Shown here one piece after another: positions 32,041 through 41,427 of a DNA stretch of 64,000 nt. The first letter of the stretch is position 1. Every line of letters starts with the position of its first letter. Made by a program: the position numbers and the translations under genes. Below the pieces are notes generated by a model. It was given only the letters and a program-made list of their open reading frames with translations. It was not told where the DNA came from and ran no database searches. Source of the DNA: Pseudocitrobacter faecalis (GTDB lineage Bacteria > Pseudomonadota > Gammaproteobacteria > Enterobacterales > Enterobacteriaceae); NCBI GenBank assembly GCA_003315335.1, contig QNRL01000006.1:62001-126000 (forward strand), given 5' to 3'.

Positions 32041-33063
32041 GTGAACTCACTTCCTGTAATTGAAATATCTGAGTATAAGGTTTTTGATGATAGAACAAAT
32101 ACTCATGATGATAATGATGCGTTAAATATCGCGTATGGCGTAGACAGAAACTACCTCGACTGGGTGGGGATTTCTATTACGTCTGTGGTCATCAATAACA
32201 GTATTGATATCAATTATCATATTGTTGCTGATGAATATAATTCCTCTTTCCTCGCCAATATTGAAGCGTTAGCTAAAAAGTATAAGCTTAAAATAAGCCT
32301 ATACTTGATTAATGCAGAACGACTGGACTGCCTGCCACGTACTAAAGTCTGGTCTCGGGCAATGTACTTTCGACTATTTGCATTCGAACTCTTTAGTAAT
32401 AAACTGGATAAGCTGCTTTATCTGGACGCCGATGTGTTCTGTAAAGGACGTCTGGATGAGTTAGCAACCTGCGATCTTAATGGAAAGATCGCTGCGGTTG
32501 TGAAAGATGTTGATTCAATGCAGAAGAAAGTGATCGATAGATTGAAAGACCCTGAGCTTCAGGGAAACTATTTCAACTCTGGCGTAGTTTATGCCAACCT
32601 GAAGGAGTGGGTGAAAAATGATTTAACCCACCGAATTCTGGCAATGCTGACGCATGAAAATCACAATGATATTGTCTATAAATACCCTGATCAGGATGTA
32701 TTAAATATTTTACTTAAAGGTAAAATAAAGTTCCTCCCGCGAAAATTTAATACTATTTATACAATAAAAAGCGAGTTAAAAGACCGAACACATCAAAAGT
32801 ATAAAGAAACTATATTTGATGAAACGGTACTCATCCATTATACCGGTGTCACCAAACCGTGGCATAAGTGGGCTGTTTATCCCTCTGTTCGTTATTACTT
32901 GCAGGCACTGGCTGTATCGCCCTGGAAAGACCAACCTCCTCGCGATGCGCAGACTATCGTTGAATTGAAAAAGCGCTACAAACATCTGCTCGTTCAACAC
33001 AAATATTACTCCGGGTTTGTTGCTGGTGTGTCCTATTTGCTGAGAAAACATTCCATTCGCTGA
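32041..33063 (+). CDS. GT8 LPS outer-core glycosyltransferase (WaaJ/WaaR type)
   Basis: Second GT8 enzyme, 340 residues, expected to add the third outer-core hexose. It shares the layout of its neighbour: [20 protein letters not shown], the DxD in [29 protein letters not shown] and [14 protein letters not shown]. The start is GTG at 32041, preceded by AGGTGATGCT. From this gene onward the DNA becomes visibly AT-rich (AAT, ATA and TTA codons are frequent), unlike waaQGP. WaaJ and WaaR differ in acceptor and cannot be told apart here. Confidence 0.85.
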   Translation: MNSLPVIEISEYKVFDDRTNTHDDNDALNIAYGVDRNYLDWVGISITSVVINNSIDINYHIVADEYNSSFLANIEALAKKYKLKISLYLINAERLDCLPRTKVWSRAMYFRLFAFELFSNKLDKLLYLDADVFCKGRLDELATCDLNGKIAAVVKDVDSMQKKVIDRLKDPELQGNYFNSGVVYANLKEWVKNDLTHRILAMLTHENHNDIVYKYPDQDVLNILLKGKIKFLPRKFNTIYTIKSELKDRTHQKYKETIFDETVLIHYTGVTKPWHKWAVYPSVRYYLQALAVSPWKDQPPRDAQTIVELKKRYKHLLVQHKYYSGFVAGVSYLLRKHSIR

Positions 33064-33088
33064 ATAATTTATTAACTTTTGGTTTATT

Positions 33089-33787
33089 ATGAGTATTAAA
33101 CATCACATTAACGATTATGTCGTTTTCACGAAGTCAGATGGTGAAAAATACATCGATGTGTTTAACGACTTTTTATCCTACAATATCAAAATTATAAAAG
33201 TATTCCGTAATATTGAGGACACTAAAGTTTTATTGATCGATACCCAGTACGGGAAAATGATCTTAAAAATTTTTGCACCAAAAGTTAAGCAGAATGAACG
33301 TTTCCTCAAAGCAATGGTGAAGGGCGACTACTACGAGAAACTGTTCGAGCAAACCGAGCGCGTCAGAAAAGAAGGCCTGGATTCAGTTAACGATTTCTAT
33401 CTGTTAGCGGAGAAGAAAACGTTACGTTTTGCACATTACTACATCATGCTGATTGAGTATATTGAAGGTGTTGAACTGGTTGATATTCCAGAAATAGACG
33501 ATGAACTCAAACAAAAAATTAAGGCGTCAATTTCCGGTTTACATCAGCACGGCATGGTTTCTGGCGATCCGCATAAAGGCAACTTTATCATTGAAAATGG
33601 CGTAGTCAGGATTATCGACTTGTCTGGTAAATCACCGTCTGCGATGCGTATGGCTAAGGACCGCATCGATCTTGAACGTCATTATGGTATCATTAATGAG
33701 GTTAAAGATGCGGGTTATTATCGTCTGATTTTTAAAAGGAATTTTCGGAACTTTATCAGACGACTTAAGGGCAAAAAAGTTCGCTGA
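33089..33787 (+). CDS. waaY: LPS core heptose II kinase WaaY
   Basis: Kinase that phosphorylates HepII of the inner core. It has 232 residues, as in E. coli. The catalytic segment GMVSGDPHKGNFIIENG has the Asp and Asn of the kinase loop, followed by VRIIDLSGK as the metal-binding motif; LIEYIEGVELVDIPE is the hinge region. It stands 25 bp after the GT8 gene. AT-rich codon use matches its neighbours. Confidence 0.94.
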   Translation: MSIKHHINDYVVFTKSDGEKYIDVFNDFLSYNIKIIKVFRNIEDTKVLLIDTQYGKMILKIFAPKVKQNERFLKAMVKGDYYEKLFEQTERVRKEGLDSVNDFYLLAEKKTLRFAHYYIMLIEYIEGVELVDIPEIDDELKQKIKASISGLHQHGMVSGDPHKGNFIIENGVVRIIDLSGKSPSAMRMAKDRIDLERHYGIINEVKDAGYYRLIFKRNFRNFIRRLKGKKVR

Positions 33788-33808
33788 ATCCTGGAGTGAA
33801 TTTAGTTA

Positions 33809-34762
33809 ATGAATATTTACTTTATTAACTGGACAGCCAGCTATGAGATCAAAATGATCGACTATTTGGCTAATGATTATCCAGTTACCAGGGTTACCAC
33901 GCCGGCATCATTAAATTGGCTAAGTCGAAAGTTTAAAAGACTTAAGTTCGTCAAAAAGATTTTAGCAAATTTATTTATTAGCCGATATTTTCCGAAACTG
34001 ACCCCAGAAGATGTCATTATTTATAATGACAGTCATGTGCTTAAAAGGCTTAATCCAGAAATTATAGAAGCCATCAATTGCCAACGAATACTGTTACTCA
34101 GAAATCCAGTCAGTGCCGATTTCATTAAAGAGATGAAGACGCGTTTTGAGAAAATTTATGGATTCGAAGAAATAATTTGTCAACAGAATAATATCTCTTA
34201 TATTCCACAGTTTTTTCCGATTGGTTTTAATGATCGAGACGTGGGGATAAATTCTTGGAATCCTATACGTCATCGCCGTTGTTACTTTATTGGAAAGGAT
34301 AAAGGTCGCTTTGCTGTAGTTAACGCGTTAGCAGAACAATTACGTAAATATGGCTGTAATCTTAATTTCCAGATCGTCCGAGATAATACATCTCAAGTTG
34401 CATCTCAACTATATAGTGATGAAAATATTACGTATGAACAAAACTTGGTAAATGCGCGTGAAACAGATTGCATTGTAGATATTACTCAGGATGCTCAGAC
34501 TGGATGGACTCTCCGTGTAATTGAAGCACTTTATTTTAATAAGAAACTTATAACTAATAATATATCTCTTTTAAAGAGTGATATTTATTCAACTGACCGT
34601 ATTTTTATTATTGGTCATGACTCATGGGATCGTTTTAGCAACTTTTTGGAATCAGAATTGCAACCTCTGCATGAAGATATTCTCTATCAGTATAGCCCCG
34701 ATTATATGATTGAAAAGCTTATTGATGATGCTAATAAAAAAATCAACGATAGGAAAGGGTAA
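33809..34762 (+). CDS. putative LPS core glycosyltransferase (possibly WaaS-like)
   Basis: Protein of 317 residues that I do not recognise with certainty. It has no signal peptide or membrane span. The N-terminus (MNIYFINWTASYEIKMIDYL) and the C-terminal motif QTGWTLRVIEALYFNKKLIT (about residue 230) resemble GT-B transferases of surface polysaccharides in which the Arg-x-x-Glu-Ala stretch forms part of the sugar-nucleotide site. The location between waaY and waaZ suggests a core decoration. WaaS (rhamnosyl transferase, 311 residues in K-12) is a candidate by size, but in K-12 waaS follows waaP. It is among the most AT-rich genes in the window, a sign of exchange. Confidence 0.6.
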   Translation: MNIYFINWTASYEIKMIDYLANDYPVTRVTTPASLNWLSRKFKRLKFVKKILANLFISRYFPKLTPEDVIIYNDSHVLKRLNPEIIEAINCQRILLLRNPVSADFIKEMKTRFEKIYGFEEIICQQNNISYIPQFFPIGFNDRDVGINSWNPIRHRRCYFIGKDKGRFAVVNALAEQLRKYGCNLNFQIVRDNTSQVASQLYSDENITYEQNLVNARETDCIVDITQDAQTGWTLRVIEALYFNKKLITNNISLLKSDIYSTDRIFIIGHDSWDRFSNFLESELQPLHEDILYQYSPDYMIEKLIDDANKKINDRKG

Positions 34763-34861
34763 ATTAAACTGTATATGCTATATACGTTTTTGTGGAGTTC
34801 ATCGTAGTTTAAAGTTTGCTGCATTTGCCGGCGAAAAGTAGCCTATCTCTACAGGTTTTTT

Positions 34862-35713
34862 ATGAAACATATTAAATATATTACACATGCTGATGTTCAG
34901 AGCCTGATTGAGCAGAAAACATCGGATGATGCGATCATTTTTCTGTCAGGCCCAACATCAAAGAAGACGCCACTTTCTGTACTGGAAAGTAAAGATGTCA
35001 TCACGGTGAATGGATCCGCGGATTATTTACTCAGTCACAATATCACGCCATTTATCTATATTTTGACGGATGCGCGTTTTTTGCATCAACGCCGAGACGA
35101 TTTCTATCGTTTCAGCCGCGGTAGCCGCGTTACTATCGTGAATACGGATGTTTATGAAGAGGCCTCAGAAGAAGATAAAAAATATCTCCGCGAAAAATGC
35201 TATATTCTCAAAGCGTTTTATAAGCGTGAGAAAGGCGGATTTGCCAAAAAAGTTAAGCTCGCAGTGCTGAGGCGTTTGTACCGCAATTTACTGATTAAGG
35301 TACCCTTCTCGAAGAGAGGGCGTCTTGTCGGTTTTTGTAAGGACATTGCGATTGGCTACTGCTCGTGCCATACCGTTGCTTATACTGCGATTCAGATTGC
35401 TTACTCGTTGTGCTATTCGCGGATTGTGTGCTCAGGACTCGATCTTACCGGTACCTGTCAGCGTTTTTACGATGAAAGCAATAATCCGATGCCTTCTGAA
35501 CTGAGCAAAGATCTGCATAAGATATTGCCGTTCTTTAAGTTTATGAGCCGCAATGTGCCTGATATGCGGATCTATAATCTGTCTGATGATACGGCAATCA
35601 GTTACGACATTATCCCTTTTATCGAAGCTTCAGAACTGGCTGATGCTACGCCAAAAAAGATCGTGGGTGCTAAAAAAAAATTCACATCTGATGATGCGCG
35701 TGTTCATGCATAA
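34862..35713 (+). CDS. waaZ: LPS core biosynthesis protein WaaZ (KdoIII transferase)
   Basis: Protein of 283 residues, the length of E. coli WaaZ, which is needed to add a third Kdo to a subset of inner cores. It opens with MKHIKYITHADVQSLIEQKT, and a central segment VCSGLDLTGTCQRFYDESN resembles the DUF115-like nucleotide-sugar fold. It sits 99 bp after the preceding transferase and before the WaaU-like gene, as in K-12 (waaY-waaZ-waaU). KdoIII addition often accompanies WaaS rhamnosylation, which makes the unassigned neighbour interesting. Confidence 0.88.
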   Translation: MKHIKYITHADVQSLIEQKTSDDAIIFLSGPTSKKTPLSVLESKDVITVNGSADYLLSHNITPFIYILTDARFLHQRRDDFYRFSRGSRVTIVNTDVYEEASEEDKKYLREKCYILKAFYKREKGGFAKKVKLAVLRRLYRNLLIKVPFSKRGRLVGFCKDIAIGYCSCHTVAYTAIQIAYSLCYSRIVCSGLDLTGTCQRFYDESNNPMPSELSKDLHKILPFFKFMSRNVPDMRIYNLSDDTAISYDIIPFIEASELADATPKKIVGAKKKFTSDDARVHA

Positions 35714-35747
35714 AAGCCGTATCGAATAGTTTCATCAATAACACCAT

Positions 35748-36824
35748 GTGCTGGTAAAAAAGATGCGCCTTGGAACATTTCACAAGAAAAAAAGATTATT
35801 AATTAATAAAATTAAAATCAACTTTCTCTCTTTTCTTTTTAGCCATAAAGGTGTGAAACTTTTACCTGCAAACTCTATCAAAAGCTGTTTGCTGATTCAT
35901 GATAATAGTAAGCTCGGTGATCTGATTGTCTTAAGTGCCTTATATCGGGCACTGGCCGAACGGGGTATAAAGTTGTCTATAATCTCCTGCGGTATTGGGC
36001 ATGCTTTTTTGAAAGCCAATCCAGGTATTTCCCACTTCTTTATCAAGGATTCAAATAGTATTTCAGAGGTTATGAAGCTTCGTAGAGAGCTTGCTAAGCA
36101 TCAATTCGATGTAGTGTTAGATCCTTTTGAAACACAGCCCAGCTTTGGCCATGCGCTGCTTCTGTCCGGGTTAAGACATCACTATATCCTTGGTTTCGAT
36201 AAGTGGTACAAACGCTACTACTCCAGCTATCATCCGCATGATGAGCAGTTAACGGAGCACATGGCCACGCGTACGCGAGTTATCTGTGAGCATCTGTTTG
36301 GCGAAGGCGTTCAATATGATGAGCGCTATGATTTGCCGCTTCCCACTGACGTTGAACAGCAATTACAAGAATTTGTCGGTGATACAAAGGTGGTGATAGT
36401 CAATCCCATCGGGGCGAAGAAAATTTGTCGGATGTCGAATCATCAAATTGAGCTTATCGATAGCTGGTTAAAAGAGAATCATCCGGAGCTGCGAATTATC
36501 TATACGGGGCATCCAAAAGATCTCCCGCTGATTCCGGTTAAGAATATCGAAACACTGCCGTTTAAAGATTTCATCCATGCCGTCGCGCTGACAAAATATT
36601 GCCAGTACGTTATCTCCGTAGATACTGCACTGGTTCATATTGCTTCAGCGTATGACAGGCCAACACTGGCCTTCTACCCGAAAGCGAGGCATGAAGATTA
36701 TCCATCACCGATTATTTGGGCGCCGAATAATCTACGGGCGCAACAGGTAATATCGCCAACTTGTAGCGCATGCGATATTGAAGAGACAGTATTGCTCGAT
36801 GCCTTAAAACGATTATTCCATTAA
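35748..36824 (+). CDS. waaU: WaaU-like LPS core heptosyltransferase IV
   Basis: GT9-family protein of up to 358 residues. The N-terminal SCLLIHDNSKLGDLIVLSAL and C-terminal YVISVDTALVHIASAYDRPT are the acceptor-side and ADP-heptose motifs of this family. Length and position at the end of the core operon match K-12 WaaU, which adds the terminal outer-core heptose. The reading begins at GTG 35748; an ATG at 35763 (MRLGTFHKKK) is an equally likely start because it aligns better with the family N-terminus. A WaaK-type role (GlcNAc) is less likely given the GT9 motifs. Confidence 0.82.
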   Translation: MLVKKMRLGTFHKKKRLLINKIKINFLSFLFSHKGVKLLPANSIKSCLLIHDNSKLGDLIVLSALYRALAERGIKLSIISCGIGHAFLKANPGISHFFIKDSNSISEVMKLRRELAKHQFDVVLDPFETQPSFGHALLLSGLRHHYILGFDKWYKRYYSSYHPHDEQLTEHMATRTRVICEHLFGEGVQYDERYDLPLPTDVEQQLQEFVGDTKVVIVNPIGAKKICRMSNHQIELIDSWLKENHPELRIIYTGHPKDLPLIPVKNIETLPFKDFIHAVALTKYCQYVISVDTALVHIASAYDRPTLAFYPKARHEDYPSPIIWAPNNLRAQQVISPTCSACDIEETVLLDALKRLFH

Positions 36825-36825
36825 A

Positions 36826-36856
36826 AAAGTGAGCCTTAATGGCTCACTTTTTTTAT
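36826..36856. terminator. bidirectional terminator between waaU and waaL
   Basis: A perfect 10-bp stem AAAGTGAGCC/GGCTCACTTT (36826-36835 with 36841-36850) is flanked by A-run on the left and T-run on the right, so it can end both the core operon and the opposing hldD-waaFCL operon. Confidence 0.9.
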
Positions 36857-36860
36857 AGTT

Positions 36861-38135
36861 TTATGATTCCAGCTTTGCGGGGAGTTCTCGCTGGCTCTGG
36901 AAGAAGAGCAGCACCGTGATGCCGCAGATAATAATGATTGGCACACTTCGCGACCAGACCAGTACATCGCTTAATCCCAGGCCTATAATAGCCAGAGTAA
37001 ACGTAAACAGACCGAGCGAACGGTAGTAATAGATGGCGTAGAATAACCCGGCATAGAACAGTAGCGTAGACAACACTCCTGCCAGCCCTTTTAACGACCC
37101 TGCCTCAATGAATTCATTATGTAGATGTACATTGAGGTAGGGCATTATCCCCATCAGTGATTTATCCTTGGCCACTATGGCCTTCGCGCTCTGCGCACGT
37201 TCTTCAGCGCTTCGCCAGGCCAACGGCGCATCTTCAAAAATATCAAACCCGACCTGATACATCGCCAGGCGTGCGCCTAATGAAGACTGGCTGTTGTTTT
37301 TAGTCTGGTATTTCTCAATATCGCGCATCGCACTTTCATAGCGTTGAGAAATCGGCTTGCTGAAGATGAAGCTCAGGACAACTAATAAAGCAAGGAACGT
37401 TATGACCGATAAAAAGAGCTTTTTGGGCGCCTTACTAAAGTAGAGCACCAGCGTAATGGCACATATAACCGGAAACAGCAGCACTGCAGAGCGAGTCTGC
37501 GTGAAGATAAGTGCGGTGAAGACGGCGGCAGTATTAAGCAGGAACAGCAGAGGATGGCTTTTCTCTACGTAGAGAATAGATATTGCGCTGATAATGCCAA
37601 TTAGCATGATGGAGTAGGCCGCGCCTGTTGCCGTGCCGATGCCGAAATCAATTCGCGCCATACCGGCATTAAATTTAAGCCATGCGGCATAGCCAAAAAT
37701 AATGAATGACACCGCGTAAAAGAGATAAAGCAGCGCATTCTTTTTTGCTTTAAATTTTGAGGTCGATGCCAGCAGAACAATAAATGTTCCGAACAGGAAG
37801 ATTTTCGCGGTATTCAGATAGCTGTGATACGTGGCCCGAAAAGGTGAGTTATCCACCTTGAACATGGAATACCAGATAACATCTACGATACCGATCAGCA
37901 GGATTGTGGCCGGAAGGATGCAGGCTTTACCTGTTAGCGAGGCCGTTTTTCCTCTGATGATTAAGGTGAGTATGGCCAGCACACCGGAAATATTAAATAA
38001 CTTCATACTTAAGTTATTATTTATTAGCGCGGTCAGTAATGTCACAGCACAGAGCGCAAAAGTGATAATTTCCAGAATGGAAGCGGTTTTTTGGGTATAA
38101 CCCTTCCAGCCTGGTACGGTTGTAGAGGCTAACAT
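36861..38135 (-). CDS. waaL: O-antigen ligase WaaL
   Basis: Polytopic inner-membrane protein of 424 residues with about twelve hydrophobic spans that transfers O-antigen from undecaprenyl diphosphate to the lipid A-core on the periplasmic face. The Wzy_C-type periplasmic loop lies near residues 275-345 and contains Arg residues (QRYESAMRDIEKY) and the conserved His in NVHLHNEFIEAGSLKG. It is the last gene of hldD-waaF-waaC-waaL, 9 bp after waaC. WaaL is usually the most variable core protein, and its base composition is lower in GC than waaF and waaC. Confidence 0.93.
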   Translation of the reverse strand: MLASTTVPGWKGYTQKTASILEIITFALCAVTLLTALINNNLSMKLFNISGVLAILTLIIRGKTASLTGKACILPATILLIGIVDVIWYSMFKVDNSPFRATYHSYLNTAKIFLFGTFIVLLASTSKFKAKKNALLYLFYAVSFIIFGYAAWLKFNAGMARIDFGIGTATGAAYSIMLIGIISAISILYVEKSHPLLFLLNTAAVFTALIFTQTRSAVLLFPVICAITLVLYFSKAPKKLFLSVITFLALLVVLSFIFSKPISQRYESAMRDIEKYQTKNNSQSSLGARLAMYQVGFDIFEDAPLAWRSAEERAQSAKAIVAKDKSLMGIMPYLNVHLHNEFIEAGSLKGLAGVLSTLLFYAGLFYAIYYYRSLGLFTFTLAIIGLGLSDVLVWSRSVPIIIICGITVLLFFQSQRELPAKLES

Positions 38136-38144
38136 ACAGTTCCT

Positions 38145-39101
38145 TTATTTAAGGGCTGAGATCTCATGCCATACGGCGTTTGCAGTCAGATGCGCTAAAT
38201 CACGATCGGTAGAGCAGCACGCTACCTGGTTCTTCCCATAACCACCAATTAACCCAGGATCCGTTGGGCCATACAACGTAATATTCGGTCGATCCAGCGC
38301 CGCCGTAAGATGGCTAAGCCCCGTGTCCACCGAGACAACATAGTTTGCGCCAGCCAGCACATGTGCGATGGCTTCCAGGCTCAGGCGCGGCAGAACCTCC
38401 ACATAATCAAATCCTTCCGCTAATCGCTTCGCGCGTGCTTCTTCGTGCGGCGCGCCCCACGGCAATTTCACTTTTAGCCCACTCTCTTTCAGCAAGCCAA
38501 TTAACTCTCGCCAGTGCGTTTCCGGCCAGTGTTTGTCATCACGCGTGGTGGCATGAAGGAATACGACGTAAGGCTCCGCAGCGGTTTGCGTCAGGAAGTG
38601 ACGTGCAATCGCATAGTCGCCCTGTGTCTGAGGTTTTGCATAACCCAGACTTTTTGCAAACAGTTCGCGCGTGCGTTCAACGGCGTGTTGCTGTTTGGCG
38701 ATGTGATGGCGACGGTTGTAGAACAGGCTTGCCAGCGGTTCGCGGGCCGTTTGCCAGTCCATGCCGTGCTTAATGCCATGGGCCAGACGCGTGACGAGGG
38801 CGGCACTTTTCACCAGCCCCTGCGCATCTATCACGGCATCGTATTTCACGGCCTGAAGCGTCTCGCGAAAAGCCTTACGCTCGGCTTTAATCGGTGCAGA
38901 AAACCACGCTTTGCGCCAACGACGAATCGCCACCGGGATAACGCGCTCAACGGCTTCGTGCCACGAAGGGATCTGTGCGAACCCCTCTTCAACCACCCAG
39001 TCAAAACGAATGCCCGGAAATGCCTGCATAGCGTCAGTTAACGCAGGTAACGTATGTAATACATCACCCATGGAAGATGTTTTAACGATCAATACCCGCA
39101 T
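38145..39101 (-). CDS. waaC: LPS heptosyltransferase I WaaC
   Basis: GT9 enzyme that adds the first heptose to KdoII. It has 318 residues. It has the family N-terminus MRVLIVKTSSMGDVLHTLPA and the donor motif VSVDTGLSHLTAALDRPNIT with YGPTDPGLIGGYG. It starts 3 bp after the waaF stop. Confidence 0.98.
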   Translation of the reverse strand: MRVLIVKTSSMGDVLHTLPALTDAMQAFPGIRFDWVVEEGFAQIPSWHEAVERVIPVAIRRWRKAWFSAPIKAERKAFRETLQAVKYDAVIDAQGLVKSAALVTRLAHGIKHGMDWQTAREPLASLFYNRRHHIAKQQHAVERTRELFAKSLGYAKPQTQGDYAIARHFLTQTAAEPYVVFLHATTRDDKHWPETHWRELIGLLKESGLKVKLPWGAPHEEARAKRLAEGFDYVEVLPRLSLEAIAHVLAGANYVVSVDTGLSHLTAALDRPNITLYGPTDPGLIGGYGKNQVACCSTDRDLAHLTANAVWHEISALK

Positions 39102-39104
39102 CCG

Positions 39105-40151
39105 TCAGGCTTCCTCGTCCAGCAGCAGGGCGTTTAGCTCTTCCAGCACGCGGGCAGGTGTGATGTCTATCAGGCTTTGATGGTAGCCTTCCGCGGCATC
39201 GCCTTTGCGCACTTTGTGGTAGCCGGTAATCAGGCGGATGACGCGTGCTTTGTTCGACAGCGGCGGGGTGAAGTCCGGGCTGCTGGGGCCGTAAAGGGCG
39301 ACCAGCGGGCGATCCAGGGCCGCGGCGACGTGCATTAGACCGGAGTCGTTAGTGACTACCGCTTTGCAGGCGGCAATCAGGACGACCGCCTGTTCCAGTT
39401 GCGTTTCTCCGGCCAGGTTGCGGCACCATCCCTGCTGTTCGGTACTCAGCGCGGCGAGAATTTCATTGCCAGCTTCATGATCTTTCGCAGAGCCAAACAG
39501 TGTGATTTGATAGCCTTCGTCAATCAGTTGCTTCGCCAGTTCAGCGTAATGGTAGTGCGGCCAGCGCTTTGCAGGGCCGAACTCCGCGCCAGGGCAGAAG
39601 CCAATTATCGGGCGTTCAGAGGAGAGGTTGAACGTGTTGCACATTTGCGATTTCTCGCCTTCGGCAACATACAACTGCGGCCACAGCAGCGGCTGCGGCA
39701 AATCTTTCGCGCAGCGCATCACGCCTTTATCAAAGGCCAGCGCCACATAACGCTCGACCATCAGCGGCCAGGCGTCTTTATCCAGCACGCGGGCGTCATT
39801 GAGCAGGCCGTAACGCATTTCGCCACGCCAGCCTGTCCGCAGTGGAATACCGGCAAAGAAGGGAACCAGTGCCGATTTAAACGAATTAGGCAGCACGTAC
39901 GCACGGTCATAGCGGCGCTCACGCAGGCTGTGACCCAGTCTGCGACGTTCGCCCAGCGCCAACGCCCCGTGGCCGAGCGGCATTGGGATCGCGTCGTTGA
40001 CTTCCGGCATACGTGCTAAAAGCGGACGGCACCACGCGGGTGCCATCACGTCAATGATAGCCTGGGGATAGCGCGCCTTGAGCGTGCGATAGAGACTTTG
40101 CGACATCATCATGTCGCCTACCCAAGACGGGCCAATCACCAAAATATTCAT
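39105..40151 (-). CDS. waaF: LPS heptosyltransferase II WaaF
   Basis: GT9 enzyme that adds the second heptose of the inner core. It has 348 residues, as in E. coli. It shows MNILVIGPSWVGDMMMSQSL at the N-terminus and VVTNDSGLMHVAAALDRPLV with LYGPSSPDFTPP at the donor site. It precedes waaC in the operon and follows hldD across a 109-bp repeat-like gap. Confidence 0.98.
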   Translation of the reverse strand: MNILVIGPSWVGDMMMSQSLYRTLKARYPQAIIDVMAPAWCRPLLARMPEVNDAIPMPLGHGALALGERRRLGHSLRERRYDRAYVLPNSFKSALVPFFAGIPLRTGWRGEMRYGLLNDARVLDKDAWPLMVERYVALAFDKGVMRCAKDLPQPLLWPQLYVAEGEKSQMCNTFNLSSERPIIGFCPGAEFGPAKRWPHYHYAELAKQLIDEGYQITLFGSAKDHEAGNEILAALSTEQQGWCRNLAGETQLEQAVVLIAACKAVVTNDSGLMHVAAALDRPLVALYGPSSPDFTPPLSNKARVIRLITGYHKVRKGDAAEGYHQSLIDITPARVLEELNALLLDEEA

Positions 40152-40260
40152 TCACTTCATCCTTCAAGCTGTCTCTGCGTTGGCTGCCCGCGTTCACTCC
40201 GGTCACTTACTTTTGTAAGCTCCCGGAGATTCACTTGGTTGCCGCCTTGATACCGCTCGA
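40152..40260. repeat. palindromic repeat-like sequence between hldD and waaF
   Basis: The 109-bp intercistronic gap holds an imperfect palindrome centred near 40212: CTCCGG/CCGGAG (40197-40202 with 40223-40228) and CTTAC/GTAAG (40206-40210 with 40215-40219) around a TTTT loop, separated by a 3x3 internal loop. The flanks carry TTGGCTGCC and GGTTGCCGCC. From memory, closely similar sequences recur in enterobacterial intergenic regions; only one copy is in this window. Confidence 0.5.
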
Positions 40261-41211
40261 TTAATTTTGTGAATGGGTATCGCTGTCGCGGTTTAACCAG
40301 GCCATATATTCCGCCACGCCTTCAGCGACGGTTTTGAACGGCTTGTCGTAGCCAGCAGCGCGCAGGTTAGTCAGGTCAGCCTGTGTGAATGCCTGGTAGC
40401 GGCCTTTCAGTTTTTCCGGGAACGGAATGTATTCCAGCGTGCCTTTTTTGTGATATGCCAGCGCAGCATCCGCTACGGCCTGGAAGGATTCCGCGCGACC
40501 GGTACCCAGGTTGTAGATGCCGGATACACCGTTTTCCCAGAACCACAGGTTCACATCTGCCACATCGCCCACATAGACGAAATCGCGTTTGAAGCCATCG
40601 CTGCCTTCGAACAGTTTCGGGCTTTCGCCGTTGTTTAACTGGGTGTTGAGGTGGAAGGCCACGCTCGCCATGCTGCCTTTGTGACCTTCACGCGGGCCGT
40701 AGACGTTGAAGTAACGGAAGCCGACAATCGGTGAGTTCGCTTCTGGCAGGATCTGACGGACATATTCGTCGAACAGGAACTTCGAGTAGCCGTAAACGTT
40801 CAGCGGTTTCTCATATTCGCGGGATTCGATGAAGTCACTGGTGCGACCGCCGTAGGTGGCTGCGGAAGAGGCGTACAGGAACGGAATTTCGCGCTCCAGG
40901 CAGTAGTGCAGCAGCTCTTTGGAGTACTGATAGTTGTTATCCATCATGTACTTGCCGTCCCACTCGGTGGTAGAGGAGCAGGCGCCTTCGTGGAAGATCG
41001 CTTCGATTTCACCGAACTCTTCACCCGCCATAATCTGGATCAGAAAATCTTCTTTATCCATGTAGTCGGCGATATTCAGGTCGACCAGGTTTACGAACTT
41101 GGTGCCGTCTTTCAGGTTATCTACCACCAGAATGTCGGTGATGCCTTTGTCATTGAGCGCTTTAACGATGTTGCTGCCGATAAAGCCAGCGCCGCCGGTA
41201 ACGATGATCAT
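40261..41211 (-). CDS. hldD: ADP-L-glycero-D-manno-heptose 6-epimerase HldD
   Basis: Last step of ADP-heptose synthesis for LPS; older name rfaD. It has 316 residues, about six more than the E. coli protein at the C-terminus ([11 protein letters not shown]). The Rossmann NADP motif [11 protein letters not shown] is at residues 6-16 and the Tyr-x-x-x-Lys catalytic pair is in [11 protein letters not shown]. It heads hldD-waaF-waaC-waaL and diverges from kbl. Confidence 0.98.
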   Translation of the reverse strand: MIIVTGGAGFIGSNIVKALNDKGITDILVVDNLKDGTKFVNLVDLNIADYMDKEDFLIQIMAGEEFGEIEAIFHEGACSSTTEWDGKYMMDNNYQYSKELLHYCLEREIPFLYASSAATYGGRTSDFIESREYEKPLNVYGYSKFLFDEYVRQILPEANSPIVGFRYFNVYGPREGHKGSMASVAFHLNTQLNNGESPKLFEGSDGFKRDFVYVGDVADVNLWFWENGVSGIYNLGTGRAESFQAVADAALAYHKKGTLEYIPFPEKLKGRYQAFTQADLTNLRAAGYDKPFKTVAEGVAEYMAWLNRDSDTHSQN

Positions 41212-41427
41212 AACTGTAACCTTTGAAATGTGAGTACCCTGGACAATCCAGGGCGCTAATGACTCTTATCATAACATCACATCGACCCGCCTTCAGCCTT
41301 TCGCCATCAAAGCCCCGTGTGACGCGTGATTTATGCTGCAAAAAATGTAACTGGTGCTGCGTCATCTCGTACATACGTATAGCTTTAGGTAATATGTGCC
41401 GACATTTGCCGAATCTGGAGAGTTGCA

